A stretch of 64,000 nt of DNA from Corynebacterium riegelii (GTDB lineage Bacteria; Actinomycetota; Actinomycetes; Mycobacteriales; Mycobacteriaceae). Position 1 is the first letter of the stretch; each line of letters starts with the position of its first letter. The position numbers and the translations under genes are program-made. Below the pieces are notes generated by a model that worked only from the letters and a program-made list of their open reading frames with translations, was not told the origin of the DNA and did not search any database. The DNA is taken from positions 682,001 to 746,000 of the forward strand of contig NZ_CP068159.1 of assembly GCF_016728505.1 (NCBI RefSeq), in the 5' to 3' direction. Below are positions 18,194 to 26,115 of the stretch, piece after piece.

Positions 18194-18925
18194 TTAGTCC
18201 TCTTCGCGCAGCTGGTGGCGTGGGGCGGTGGCTTCACGCTGATCATCATCAAGCGCGTCGAGGGTGGTCAGCTGCTCATCAATAGAGGAGAGCAGCTCCT
18301 CGTCGCGGACTGCCGGCTCCTCACCAAGCGGGCCGGCAGCGTGCTTGCCGTAGTCATCCTTTTCGTAGTCATCTTCCGTGCGGGTGGAGTACACCAGCGT
18401 GGCGGTGCCAGCGGTGCCGGTTTCCGTGCGCGTGGGCTCCGGGGTGTAAGCGTGCTTGCCGGCAGCCTGCCTGTCCAGCTTTTCTGCCAGGACGAACTCC
18501 CACAGCGCCCAGCCCGCGGCGGCAAGCCCCGCGGCACCCAGCAGGCCGCCGACAACCTTGCCGGCCTTGCCTTTCTTCTTTGCAGGCTTTTTGCCAACCT
18601 TCTCGGCAGCCGCGCTCTTGATGTTGTTGAGCGCCTCGCGCCGCGCCTTGCGGTCCGGGGCAGCCGCGGCGAAGGCGGCGCGGCGACGGTCGAGGCGGTC
18701 GTGAATGTCCCGGGTGACGTCGCCAGCCTCAGCGCGCGCGTTAGTAAACAGCTCTTCTAGCTGATCGATGTTGGCCTTTTCCGCGACCTCGCCAATCCGG
18801 CCGTTCTTCACGGCCTCCAACAGCGCGTCATACACTTCGCGCTCCCGTTTGTCCGCGCTGTTGCGCAGGTAGTTGTAGGCGTCCGTTGCGCCGCGCACGG
18901 CAAGCCTCAGCAGTGTGCTGTTCAT
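18194..18925 (-). CDS. Hypothetical single-pass membrane protein
   Basis: I do not recognise this 243-residue protein. The N-terminal half is helical and charged (REREVYDALLEAVKNGRIGEVAEKANIDQLEELF, then DRLDRRRAAFAAAAPDRKARR). A Lys/Ala-rich stretch (KKPAKKKGKAGK, about 130) precedes one hydrophobic helix (VVGGLLGAAGLAAAGWALW), and an acidic tail follows. The orientation suggests a cytoplasmic N-terminus. The start at 18925 is supported by GAAGGAG 7 nt upstream. A TRGAC-N6-GTNCA site lies between it and metF, so it may share control with the methionine genes. Confidence 0.7.
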   Translation of the reverse strand: MNSTLLRLAVRGATDAYNYLRNSADKREREVYDALLEAVKNGRIGEVAEKANIDQLEELFTNARAEAGDVTRDIHDRLDRRRAAFAAAAPDRKARREALNNIKSAAAEKVGKKPAKKKGKAGKVVGGLLGAAGLAAAGWALWEFVLAEKLDRQAAGKHAYTPEPTRTETGTAGTATLVYSTRTEDDYEKDDYGKHAAGPLGEEPAVRDEELLSSIDEQLTTLDALDDDQREATAPRHQLREED

Positions 18926-18993
18926 GGGGGTGCTCCTTCTCATTGCAAATTTCTGTGACACAACAAGCGTAGCTAATTTGCACACGCATGAAA

Positions 18994-19009
18994 TGGACCA
19001 AGCGGTTCA
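18994..19009. promoter_or_regulatory. McbR-like operator, site 1
   Basis: TGGAC-CAAGCG-GTTCA matches the layout of the corynebacterial McbR box (TAGAC-N6-GTCTA). It lies in the spacer between the 18194 gene and metF, 71 bp from site 2. Confidence 0.45.
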
Positions 19010-19064
19010 TTTTGTCGAATATTATTCACCCGAGAAACCCCCGATAGCCTGCACGGACACAAAG

Positions 19065-19080
19065 TAGACCAAGAGGTACA
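19065..19080. promoter_or_regulatory. McbR-like operator, site 2, upstream of metF
   Basis: TAGAC-CAAGAG-GTACA has the same architecture and nearly the same spacer as site 1. McbR represses methionine genes in C. glutamicum, so its position ahead of metF-metE fits. Confidence 0.55.
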
Positions 19081-19197
19081 TTGTGCAGGTTATGAACGCG
19101 GAATAACTTTTCAAACCACCGTTGAAAAACGGTGCAGAGCGCAAGTGCCCTACCCGGCCAGCCGCCCCAATTGAGATCCGAAAGGCAGATGTTTTCC

Positions 19198-20187
19198 ATG
19201 CGTGGAACTATTGCTTCGACGCGGCTGTCCGCCTCAGCGCCACTGGACACCGCAGAAGAAGCACTTGGCACAGGCCTCGAGACAGGCCCCGGTGCAGACC
19301 AGGGTGTGTCGCGGCGCAGCCGCACGGCGCTCAGCTTTGAGCTGATCCCGCCGCGCAACACCGCCGACACCGAGAAGCTCGACGAGCTGATCGGTGGCCT
19401 TGCCGCGTACCACCCGGATTACGTCTCCGTCACCAGCTCCATGCGCAGCGATTGGCTGGAGGGAACCTCCGCGCTGATCGCGCGCATCGCCAGCACCACC
19501 GATCTGCGCCCGATCGCTCACCTCGCCTGCACTGCCGGCACCAAGGTTGAGCTTGAGGGCTGGATCCGCCAGCTTATCGACGCCGGCGTGCGCGGCTTCC
19601 TCGCCCTGCGAGGAGACCTGCAGCCAGGCCAAAAGGCGCTGCCGGAAGGCTACCTGCCGTATGCCACCGACTTGTTGAACCTGATCAATGAGGTCCAGGA
19701 GGAAGAGGCGTTTCGCCTGGCAGCAGGCAAGTTGGCGCTGTCTGTGGCCTGCTACCCAAGCGGGCACGCGGAGAGCAAGAACTTCGACCATGACTTAGAC
19801 GTGCTGTTGGCAAAGCAGCGCCTCGGGGCAGACTTCGCCATCACGCAGCTGTTCTTCGACGCCGCCGACTACCTCGAGTTCGTTGAGGTAGCGCGCATGG
19901 CAGGCGTGCGGATTCCCCTGATCCCCGGCATCATGCCGATCACTTCGCTCGCCAGGGCGAAGAGGATGGGTGAGTTGAGTGGGTTGGAGGTTCCGCGTGG
20001 CGTCGAAAAGCAACTGAGCTCCGCCGCAACCGGCGAGGAGGAGTATGAGCTGGGCATGGAGCTTTCGGCGGACCTGGCGCGCACGATTCTGAACGCGGGC
20101 ACGGGCGGCCTGCACATTTATACACACAACAATCTCGCCGTAACGCGCGACCTTTTGCAGCGCATTGGCATCGAACACAAGGATTAA
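19198..20187 (+). CDS. metF: Methylenetetrahydrofolate reductase
   Basis: MetF reduces 5,10-methylene-THF to 5-methyl-THF, the methyl donor used by MetE next door. The core begins at ALSFELIPPRNTADTEKLDELI, and the catalytic Glu of the TIM barrel is in FELIPPR. PIAHLACT, GFLALRGD and ITQLFFDAADYLEF are conserved MetF segments. The start is uncertain. ATGs at 19189 and 19198 both follow AAAGG at 19181, and the first 45 residues are poorly conserved and possibly disordered. metE begins 1 nt after the stop, so the two form an operon. Two McbR-like boxes lie upstream. Confidence 0.93.
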   Translation: MRGTIASTRLSASAPLDTAEEALGTGLETGPGADQGVSRRSRTALSFELIPPRNTADTEKLDELIGGLAAYHPDYVSVTSSMRSDWLEGTSALIARIASTTDLRPIAHLACTAGTKVELEGWIRQLIDAGVRGFLALRGDLQPGQKALPEGYLPYATDLLNLINEVQEEEAFRLAAGKLALSVACYPSGHAESKNFDHDLDVLLAKQRLGADFAITQLFFDAADYLEFVEVARMAGVRIPLIPGIMPITSLARAKRMGELSGLEVPRGVEKQLSSAATGEEEYELGMELSADLARTILNAGTGGLHIYTHNNLAVTRDLLQRIGIEHKD

Positions 20188-20188
20188 C

Positions 20189-22441
20189 ATGACGTTTCCC
20201 AAGGCAACCATCGAAGGCTACCCGCGTATCGGCGCGAACCGCGAGCTCAAGCGCGCGCTAGAAAGCTACTGGGCCGGGCGTATCGACGCTGATACGTTCC
20301 GCTCCACCACCCGCGCCCTGCGCATTGACACCTACAACCACCTGCGCGACCTTGGCCTGGACGAGGATTACGCAATCCCGGCGGATGTGGCGTACTACGA
20401 CCAGGTGCTTGAAACCGCACTCACCGTAGGCCTGGTGCCGGGCGGCACCGACCTGGACGAGGAATTCGCCCTGGCCCGCGGCAACGATGAGCGCGTGCCG
20501 CTGGAGATGACCAAGTGGTTCGACACCAACTACCACTACCTGGTGCCGGAGATTTCCGCAGGCCAGGAGATTAAGGCCGTGCCGGAGCGCGTGCTTCGGC
20601 TTGTGGAGGAGGCCCGCGAGGCTGGCCACACCGTGCGCCCGTACCTGGTTGGCCCGGTCACGCTGATCGCCCTGTCCAAGCCGGCCGAGTGGTCGCTGTT
20701 GCCGGCTCTTGTGAACGCCTACGCTGAGGTTTTCAGCGCCCTGAAGGACGCCGGCGTGGAGTGGGTCCAGGTGGCAGAGCCCGCCGTGGTGGCAGACCTG
20801 TCCACCCCGGACGCTGAGATCGCCGGCTACCTGCGCGAGGCCTGGACTAAGCTGCTGGCTGCCGATGCTCGCCCGAACGTCTACCTGACCACCCCGTACG
20901 GCGCTGCCCGCGAGGCGCTGCCGGTACTCGGCTCCCTTGGCGTTGAGGCGCTCCAGGTGGATCTCGCGCCGTGGACCCTGGACGTGGACCCGGATTACGC
21001 AAAGCACGTCCGCGAGGCTGTTGGCGCTGGTACCACCCTGGTTGCTGGTGTTATCGACGGCCGCAACGTCTGGGCCGCCGACCTGCGCAAGAAGGTTGCG
21101 CTGCTGGAGGAGTTGGGCGTGGCCGACAACCTCCACGTGACCACCTCGACCTCGCTGCAGCACGTGCCGCACACGCTCAAGGCAGAGAAGAACCTGCCGG
21201 TGGACGTGGCCAACTGGCTCTCGTTTGCAGACGAGAAGATCGCCGAGATCAAGGCGCTCGTTGCAGGTGAAGAGGCCGCCGCTGAAGCCTTCAGCCGCTC
21301 CGACCGCGCAGTGCGCACCCGCGCCGAATCCGAGCGCACCCACAACGCCGCCGTTCAGGAGCGCGTCGCCGCCCTGCCGGAAGGTTCCGTGCAGCGCCAG
21401 CCGGTGTTTGAGGAGCGCATCAAGGTCCAGCACGAGGAGCTTGGCCTGCCGAAGCTGCCGATCACCACGATCGGTTCCTTCCCGCAGACCCCAGAAATCC
21501 GCAAGGCACGCGCCGACCACAAGGCCGGTACGCTCACCGATGAGCAGTACAAGGACGCCCTGAAAGCCGAAATCAAGCAGGTCATCGAGCTGCAGGAAGA
21601 GATCGGCATCGACGTACTCGTCCACGGTGAGGCCGAGCGCAACGACATGGTCCAGTACTTCGCCGAGCTTCTGGACGGCTTCGTGGTCACCGAAAACGGC
21701 TGGGTCCAGTCCTACGGTTCCCGCTGCACCCGCCCGCCAATCGTGGTCGGCGACATCTCCCGCCCGAACGCGATGACGGTGGAGTGGGCCTCCTACGCCC
21801 AGTCCCTTTCCGACAAGCCGGTCAAGGGCATGCTCACCGGCCCGGTCACGATCCTGGCCTGGAGCTTCAAGCGCGACGATGTGCCTTTGTCTGTCTCCGC
21901 CGACCAGCTCGGCGTTGCCCTTGCAGACGAGGTTCGCGACCTTGAAGACGCCGGCATCAACGTCATCCAGATCGACGAGCCCGCACTGCGCGAGCTTTTG
22001 CCGCTGCGTGCCGACGACCGCGCCTCCTACCTCGACTGGGCCGTCCGCTCCTTCCGCCTAGTAGCCCTGGACGCCAAGCCGGCAACCCAGATCCACACCC
22101 ACCTGTGCTACTCCGAGTTCGGCCAGATCATCGAGGCCGTCGCCGCGCTTGACGCGGACGTCACCTCCATCGAAGCCGCCCGCTCCCGCATGGAACTGCT
22201 CGAGGACCTGGACGAGACCTTCCACTCCGAAATCGGCCCCGGCGTGTGGGACATCCACTCCCCGCGCGTGCCGTCCAAGGACGAAGTTGCGGACCTCCTG
22301 CGCGCTGCGTTGGAGAACGTCCCGACCGAGCGCCTGTGGGTCAACCCGGACTGCGGCCTGAAGACCCGCGGCTACAAGGAAGTCGACCCGTCCCTGCGCA
22401 ACTTGGTCGCTGCCCGCGACGAGGTCGTCGCCGGCCTCTAG
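20189..22441 (+). CDS. metE: Cobalamin-independent methionine synthase
   Basis: MetE transfers the methyl group of 5-methyl-THF-polyglutamate to homocysteine in the last step of methionine synthesis. The 750-residue protein has the duplicated barrel expected of the family. The N-terminal signature is TIEGYPRIGANRELKRALESYW. The C-terminal half begins at LPKLPITTIGSFPQTPEIRKAR. Zinc ligands are visible in IHTHLCYSEFG (His and Cys), in SIEAARS (Glu) and in WVNPDCGLKTR (Cys). It is co-transcribed with metF, with 1 nt between them. A terminator lies about 60 bp downstream. Confidence 0.98.
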   Translation: MTFPKATIEGYPRIGANRELKRALESYWAGRIDADTFRSTTRALRIDTYNHLRDLGLDEDYAIPADVAYYDQVLETALTVGLVPGGTDLDEEFALARGNDERVPLEMTKWFDTNYHYLVPEISAGQEIKAVPERVLRLVEEAREAGHTVRPYLVGPVTLIALSKPAEWSLLPALVNAYAEVFSALKDAGVEWVQVAEPAVVADLSTPDAEIAGYLREAWTKLLAADARPNVYLTTPYGAAREALPVLGSLGVEALQVDLAPWTLDVDPDYAKHVREAVGAGTTLVAGVIDGRNVWAADLRKKVALLEELGVADNLHVTTSTSLQHVPHTLKAEKNLPVDVANWLSFADEKIAEIKALVAGEEAAAEAFSRSDRAVRTRAESERTHNAAVQERVAALPEGSVQRQPVFEERIKVQHEELGLPKLPITTIGSFPQTPEIRKARADHKAGTLTDEQYKDALKAEIKQVIELQEEIGIDVLVHGEAERNDMVQYFAELLDGFVVTENGWVQSYGSRCTRPPIVVGDISRPNAMTVEWASYAQSLSDKPVKGMLTGPVTILAWSFKRDDVPLSVSADQLGVALADEVRDLEDAGINVIQIDEPALRELLPLRADDRASYLDWAVRSFRLVALDAKPATQIHTHLCYSEFGQIIEAVAALDADVTSIEAARSRMELLEDLDETFHSEIGPGVWDIHSPRVPSKDEVADLLRAALENVPTERLWVNPDCGLKTRGYKEVDPSLRNLVAARDEVVAGL

Positions 22442-22504
22442 TCCGCTGGGGCGTTGTTGCCTGGCCGTTGGCTGGTGGCCTTCGGCGCTCGGCCCTTGCC
22501 CGTT

Positions 22505-22548
22505 AACCCCGTGACCTGGTGTTATTTGTCCAGTTCACGGGGTTTTCT
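22505..22548 (+). terminator. Terminator of metF-metE
   Basis: A 15-bp near-perfect stem (22505-22519 with 22530-22544) beginning AACCCCGTGA is followed by TTTTC. Confidence 0.88.
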
Positions 22549-22634
22549 TGAGCTCTTGCCCTGTGCCCTAGCCCTGTTGCCCTAGCCCGTAGCTAATCCC
22601 ACGCGCCACACCAGCCTCATTGCAACCAAGGCCG

Positions 22635-22650
22635 TTTGTTACGGATGTGA
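22635..22650. repeat. 16-bp direct repeat flanking the SulP gene, copy 1
   Basis: TTTGTTACGGATGTGA occurs here and at 24425-24440, on either side of the SulP transporter gene. Both copies are followed within 45 bp by a CC(A/G)GGTCGCT sequence. Confidence 0.7.
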
Positions 22651-22714
22651 CGAACGCGACCTAGGGTTTTGTAAACGACCCCCGGGTCGCTTACAGCCCT
22701 GACCGCCCGACCCG

Positions 22715-22790
22715 CTGCAGTGATTTCCAAATTGCTGCATTCTGTCCCCGAAACGCCCAGGTGGCGACACTAGCTCCCCGGATTGTTGCA
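22715..22790. repeat. 76-bp repeat with AAATT dyad (family 2), copy 1
   Basis: It aligns without gaps to 51739-51814. Shared blocks include ATTTCCAAATT, GAAAC-CCCAGGTGG and a terminal TTGCA/CTGCA. The first 24 bp form a hairpin whose arms are kept by G-T wobble pairs where the sequence differs from copy 2. It lies between convergent metE and SulP genes. Confidence 0.75.
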
Positions 22791-22823
22791 TCGGCCGGCG
22801 GCTAAATGCTGGGGGAGGCCAAC

Positions 22824-22859
22824 CGGGCCAACACAGGCCCGCCGAGAGCTTCACTCTCG
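22824..22859 (-). terminator. Tandem hairpins after the SulP gene
   Basis: Two stems lie directly beyond the stop codon: CGAGAG/CTCTCG (22843-22859) and CGGGCC/GGCCCG (22824-22841). There is no clear T run, so termination is probable rather than certain. Confidence 0.55.
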
Positions 22860-24371
22860 CTAACTATCGCCGAGTTGGCCGGAGAGGTGGTCGAGGCGCC
22901 ACTTGCTCGGGCCGTCTAGGCCGATGATCTCCACGGTTTTGCCGCGCTGCTGGAACTTGTGGGTGATGGAGTCGAGGGTGGCTACGGTGGAGGCGTCCCA
23001 AATCTCGGCCGCGGAGAGGTCAATGATGATGTGTTCGGCCTCATCGTTGTAGTCGAACTGGTACACAAGGTCGTTGCTGGACGCCCAGAAGAGCTGGCCG
23101 TGGACTTTGTAGGTGCGGATGTTGGGGTGGCCGTCGCCAGTCGTGTCTAGCTCTTCGACCATCTCTAGGCGCACCAGGTGGGCGACGCGGCGGGTGAAGG
23201 TCACCATCGCCGTCAGCACACCCAGCACCACGCCGACGGCCAGGTTGCCGGTGCCCAGCGTGCCGACGACAGTGACCAACATCGCGGTCGTTTCAGACAG
23301 CGGCATGAACTTCAGCGTGCGTGGGTGGAGGGAGTGCCAGTCAATGGTGCCAAGGGAGACCACGATCATCACGGCAACCAAAGCAGCCATGGGGATTTGG
23401 CCCACGAGGTTGTTCAACGTGAGCATGAGCACCAAGAGGAACACGCCGGAAATCAGCGTGGACAGGCGGGTGCGTGCGCCGGATTCGCGCACGTTGATCA
23501 TGGTTTGGCCGATCATGCCGCAGCCGCCCATGCCGCCGAAGAAACCGGTAACAATGTTGGCTACGCCTTGGCCCCAGGATTCGCGGGTTTTGTCGGAGTG
23601 GGTGTCGGTGATGTCATCTACAAGCTTGGCGGTCATCAAGGATTCCATGATGCCGACTACTGCCATGCCCAAGGCATACGGTGCGATGATGGAAAACGTT
23701 TCGAGGGTTAACGGGACGTCGGGAAGCAAAAGCCCTGGTAGCGAGCTTGGGAGCTGACCCATGTCACCCACGTTGGGCACGGACCAGCCGAACGCCAGCA
23801 CCATCGCGGTGAGCACGACGATGGCTACCAGTGGGGCGGGGACAACCGTGGTCAGGCGTGGCAGGCCGACCACAATGACCAGGCCGATGGCCACCAGCGG
23901 GTAGACCAACCACGGTACGTTGAACAGGTGCGGCAACTGCGCGGAAAACACGAGGATGCCCAGGGCGTTGACAAAGCCGACCATGACGGAGCGAGGGATA
24001 AACCGCATAAGGCGCGCAATGCCAAGGACAGCCAACAGGATTTGGAAGATGCCGCCGAGGATCACCGTGGCAATGAAGTAATCAAAGCCGTGATCGCGCA
24101 TCACCGGTGCGATTACCAGGGCGATGGCGCCGGTGGCGGCGGTGATCATCGCAGGGCGCCCGCCGGTGAACGAAATCGTGATTGCCATGATGACGGTGGC
24201 GAACAGCCCCACCGCCGGGTCCACACCCGCGAGGATGGAAAAGGCGATGGACTCCGGAATCAGCGCAAGCGCCACGGTCATGCCGGCAAACACTTCGGTG
24301 CGCAGGCGCGCCGGGGAGGAAAACGCGTAGCGGAAAGAGTCGATAACTCCGGAGGGGGCTTTTTCGGTCAT
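22860..24371 (-). CDS. SulP-family anion transporter with STAS domain
   Basis: This 503-residue membrane protein has about 11-12 hydrophobic segments (residues 25-400) and a C-terminal STAS domain (about 415-500, [27 protein letters not shown]). Family motifs include [25 protein letters not shown] near the N-terminus. SulP proteins move sulfate, bicarbonate or other small anions, usually coupled to Na+ or H+. The exact substrate cannot be read from the sequence. The compact form with a short STAS is like BicA-type bicarbonate carriers. It stands alone and is flanked by two 16-bp direct repeats. Confidence 0.9.
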   Translation of the reverse strand: MTEKAPSGVIDSFRYAFSSPARLRTEVFAGMTVALALIPESIAFSILAGVDPAVGLFATVIMAITISFTGGRPAMITAATGAIALVIAPVMRDHGFDYFIATVILGGIFQILLAVLGIARLMRFIPRSVMVGFVNALGILVFSAQLPHLFNVPWLVYPLVAIGLVIVVGLPRLTTVVPAPLVAIVVLTAMVLAFGWSVPNVGDMGQLPSSLPGLLLPDVPLTLETFSIIAPYALGMAVVGIMESLMTAKLVDDITDTHSDKTRESWGQGVANIVTGFFGGMGGCGMIGQTMINVRESGARTRLSTLISGVFLLVLMLTLNNLVGQIPMAALVAVMIVVSLGTIDWHSLHPRTLKFMPLSETTAMLVTVVGTLGTGNLAVGVVLGVLTAMVTFTRRVAHLVRLEMVEELDTTGDGHPNIRTYKVHGQLFWASSNDLVYQFDYNDEAEHIIIDLSAAEIWDASTVATLDSITHKFQQRGKTVEIIGLDGPSKWRLDHLSGQLGDS

Positions 24372-24424
24372 GGGCTAACCGTAATCCTCGGGCGGCGGCA
24401 AGGCGAACCCTGAAAACAAATCGA

Positions 24425-24440
24425 TTTGTTACGGATGTGA
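24425..24440. repeat. 16-bp direct repeat flanking the SulP gene, copy 2
   Basis: Same 16-mer as 22635-22650. It sits in the divergent promoter region between the SulP and cyclophilin genes. Confidence 0.7.
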
Positions 24441-24514
24441 TTTTAAAACCCCAGGTCGCTGAAAAATATCGCAAAATTTTTCAGGGTTTCTGAATACCGC
24501 GTACCCTAGTCACC

Positions 24515-25036
24515 ATGACTATGAAAACGCAGACGATGACTTTGCACACCAACCACGGCGACATTGTGATTGACCTGTTTGGCAACCACGCACCGAAGAC
24601 CGTGGCAACCATCACCGGCCTGGCCACAGGCGAGCAGGAGTACGCCACCAAGAACGCCTCCGGCACTGATGAGGGCCCGTTCTACAACGGCGCGATCTTC
24701 CACCGCATCATTCCGGGTTTCATGATCCAGGGCGGCGACCCGACTGGCACCGGCACCGGCGGCCCGGGCTTCCAGTTTGCTGATGAGTTCCACCCGGAGC
24801 TGCAGTTCGACCGCCCGTACCTGCTGGCCATGGCTAACGCTGGCCCGGGCACCAACGGTTCCCAGTTCTTCATCACGGTGGACGCCACCCCGTGGCTGAA
24901 CAACCGCCACACCATCTTCGGTGAGGTCACCGATGAGGCATCGAAGCAGGTTGTGGATAAGATTGCTAACGTTAAGACCGGCCGCATGGACCGCCCGGTT
25001 GAGGACGTGGTGATTGAGTCCGTGGACGTTAACTAA
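24515..25036 (+). CDS. ppiA: Peptidyl-prolyl cis-trans isomerase (cyclophilin)
   Basis: This 173-residue cytoplasmic cyclophilin catalyses proline isomerisation during protein folding. Conserved active-site segments are FHRIIPGFMIQGGDPTGTGTGGPG, LLAMANAGPGTNGSQFFIT (catalytic Arg in FHRI, Gln in SQFF) and TPWLNNRHTIFGEV (Trp that binds cyclosporin). There is no signal peptide. The start is ATG at 24515 or 24521, with no strong ribosome binding site, and a -10-like TACCCT lies just ahead, so a leaderless message is likely. A 9-bp unit containing the stop codon (AACTAAGCG) is duplicated at 25031-25048. Confidence 0.96.
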   Translation: MTMKTQTMTLHTNHGDIVIDLFGNHAPKTVATITGLATGEQEYATKNASGTDEGPFYNGAIFHRIIPGFMIQGGDPTGTGTGGPGFQFADEFHPELQFDRPYLLAMANAGPGTNGSQFFITVDATPWLNNRHTIFGEVTDEASKQVVDKIANVKTGRMDRPVEDVVIESVDVN

Positions 25037-25114
25037 GCGAACTAAGCGGACGTAACCATTAACGTTTTCCGTAACGTTCTCCGCGGCGCACCGGCGACCA
25101 CCATCATTGTCGCC

Positions 25115-25726
25115 GTGTGTGTCGCGGTTTTTTGCGTGTCTGCACTCCAGACGCGTTCGTTGACGCAGGTGGTGTGGGGTTCATCCCTTGCGGAGCACAT
25201 GATTCTCTACGGCCCCGAGGTCACTGGCCTTGGCTACAGTCGCGCGTTGACGTCGGGCTTTTTGCACCTGGATGCCACGCACTTGTTCCTCAACATGCTC
25301 ATGCTGGTGCTCGTTGGTGCGGAGGTTGAGCGCGCGATTGGGACGGGTCCGTTTGTGGTGGCGTATGGGGGGTTTACGTTGGCGTCGGCAAGCATGGTGC
25401 TCGCGGGTGCCTTTGGGGTGCCCACGGCGGGTGCTTCGGGGGCCCTGTTTGCGCTGATGGCGGTGCTAGTAGCTCTTGCTTATCGACGCCACGCCGACCT
25501 CATCGCCCCCCTCACCCTTCTGGCCGTGAACGTGGGCTATACGTTTGTGGCCACCAACGTCAGTGTGTGGGGGCACGTGGGTGGGTTGTTGGTGGGGGCG
25601 TTGGTGGCGTGGCCGTTGACGTCTACAAGCAAGAAAGCCCGATGGGTGACAGCTTGGGTGTGTTTGGGGCTATCGGTGCTGGCAGTGTGGCTGCCGACGC
25701 TGCCGATGGCCACCCCTGTGTACTAA
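25115..25726 (+). CDS. Rhomboid-family intramembrane serine protease
   Basis: The protein has the six-helix rhomboid core. The catalytic Ser is in GASGALFAL (about residue 110), the catalytic His in VWGHVGGLLVGAL (about 155), and the L1 segment has the expected HLDATHLFLNMLML. It cleaves membrane proteins within the bilayer; substrates are unknown. Start choice is a problem. GTG at 25115 has no ribosome binding site and truncates helix 1. The frame stays open upstream to 25046, where a better N-terminus (NVFRNVLRGAPATTIIVAV) could begin at ATT 25058. It lies 21 bp (from 25058) or 78 bp after ppiA and may be co-transcribed with it. Confidence 0.9.
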   Translation: MCVAVFCVSALQTRSLTQVVWGSSLAEHMILYGPEVTGLGYSRALTSGFLHLDATHLFLNMLMLVLVGAEVERAIGTGPFVVAYGGFTLASASMVLAGAFGVPTAGASGALFALMAVLVALAYRRHADLIAPLTLLAVNVGYTFVATNVSVWGHVGGLLVGALVAWPLTSTSKKARWVTAWVCLGLSVLAVWLPTLPMATPVY

Positions 25727-25779
25727 ATCCACAGGGTTGTCCACAGGGTTATCCACAGCCTGTGGATAGGTGTGGATAG
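25725..25779. promoter_or_regulatory. Cluster of five DnaA-box-like sites
   Basis: Three direct boxes at 12-bp period (AAATCCACA 25725, TTGTCCACA 25737, TTATCCACA 25749) meet two inverted boxes (TGTGGATAG at 25761 and 25771). The third is a perfect DnaA consensus. The array exactly fills the gap between the rhomboid and crgA stop codons. Its centre is also a 19-bp palindrome that could end transcription from both sides. Confidence 0.65.
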
Positions 25780-26055
25780 TTAGCGCCAACCCATGGTCAT
25801 CAGCAGACCAACGATCATGCCGGCGAAGCCGATGGCGTAGTTCCACGGGCCGAGCTCAGCCAGGAACTGGACCTGATCACCGAAGATGTAGAAGGCGACA
25901 ATCCAGGCCAAACCGAGCAGCATCAGGGCGAACATGATGACCTTGTACCAGGTCGGGGTGCCGCCGGTGTTGATCTTCACCGGGGTGCGCGACGTGCCGG
26001 CCGAGGTGGTAGATACCGGGCGAACGGCGTCCTTTGTCACTTTTGCCTTGGGCAT
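25780..26055 (-). CDS. crgA: Cell division protein CrgA
   Basis: This 91-residue protein matches CrgA, a small actinobacterial membrane protein that helps place FtsZ and PbpA/FtsI at the septum. It has a basic N-terminus, two helices (about 37-59 and 70-90) and the family-typical end YAIGFAGMIVGLLMTMGWR. The location next to the pknB/pbpA operon is conserved in actinobacteria. GAAAGGA lies 7 nt ahead of the ATG, and TAGGCT about 35 bp upstream is a fair -10 box, so it probably has its own promoter although it follows pknB on the same strand. Confidence 0.96.
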   Translation of the reverse strand: MPKAKVTKDAVRPVSTTSAGTSRTPVKINTGGTPTWYKVIMFALMLLGLAWIVAFYIFGDQVQFLAELGPWNYAIGFAGMIVGLLMTMGWR

Positions 26056-26115
26056 GTGTGCAGTCCTTTCAACGCTAGAGCGCTAGCCTATCACCGGCCG
26101 CAGTGGGCCGGGTAT

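Noticed and set aside
25725..25779. Replication origin
   Set aside because: DnaA boxes alone are not enough: there is no AT-rich unwinding element and no dnaA, dnaN or rnpA next to it.
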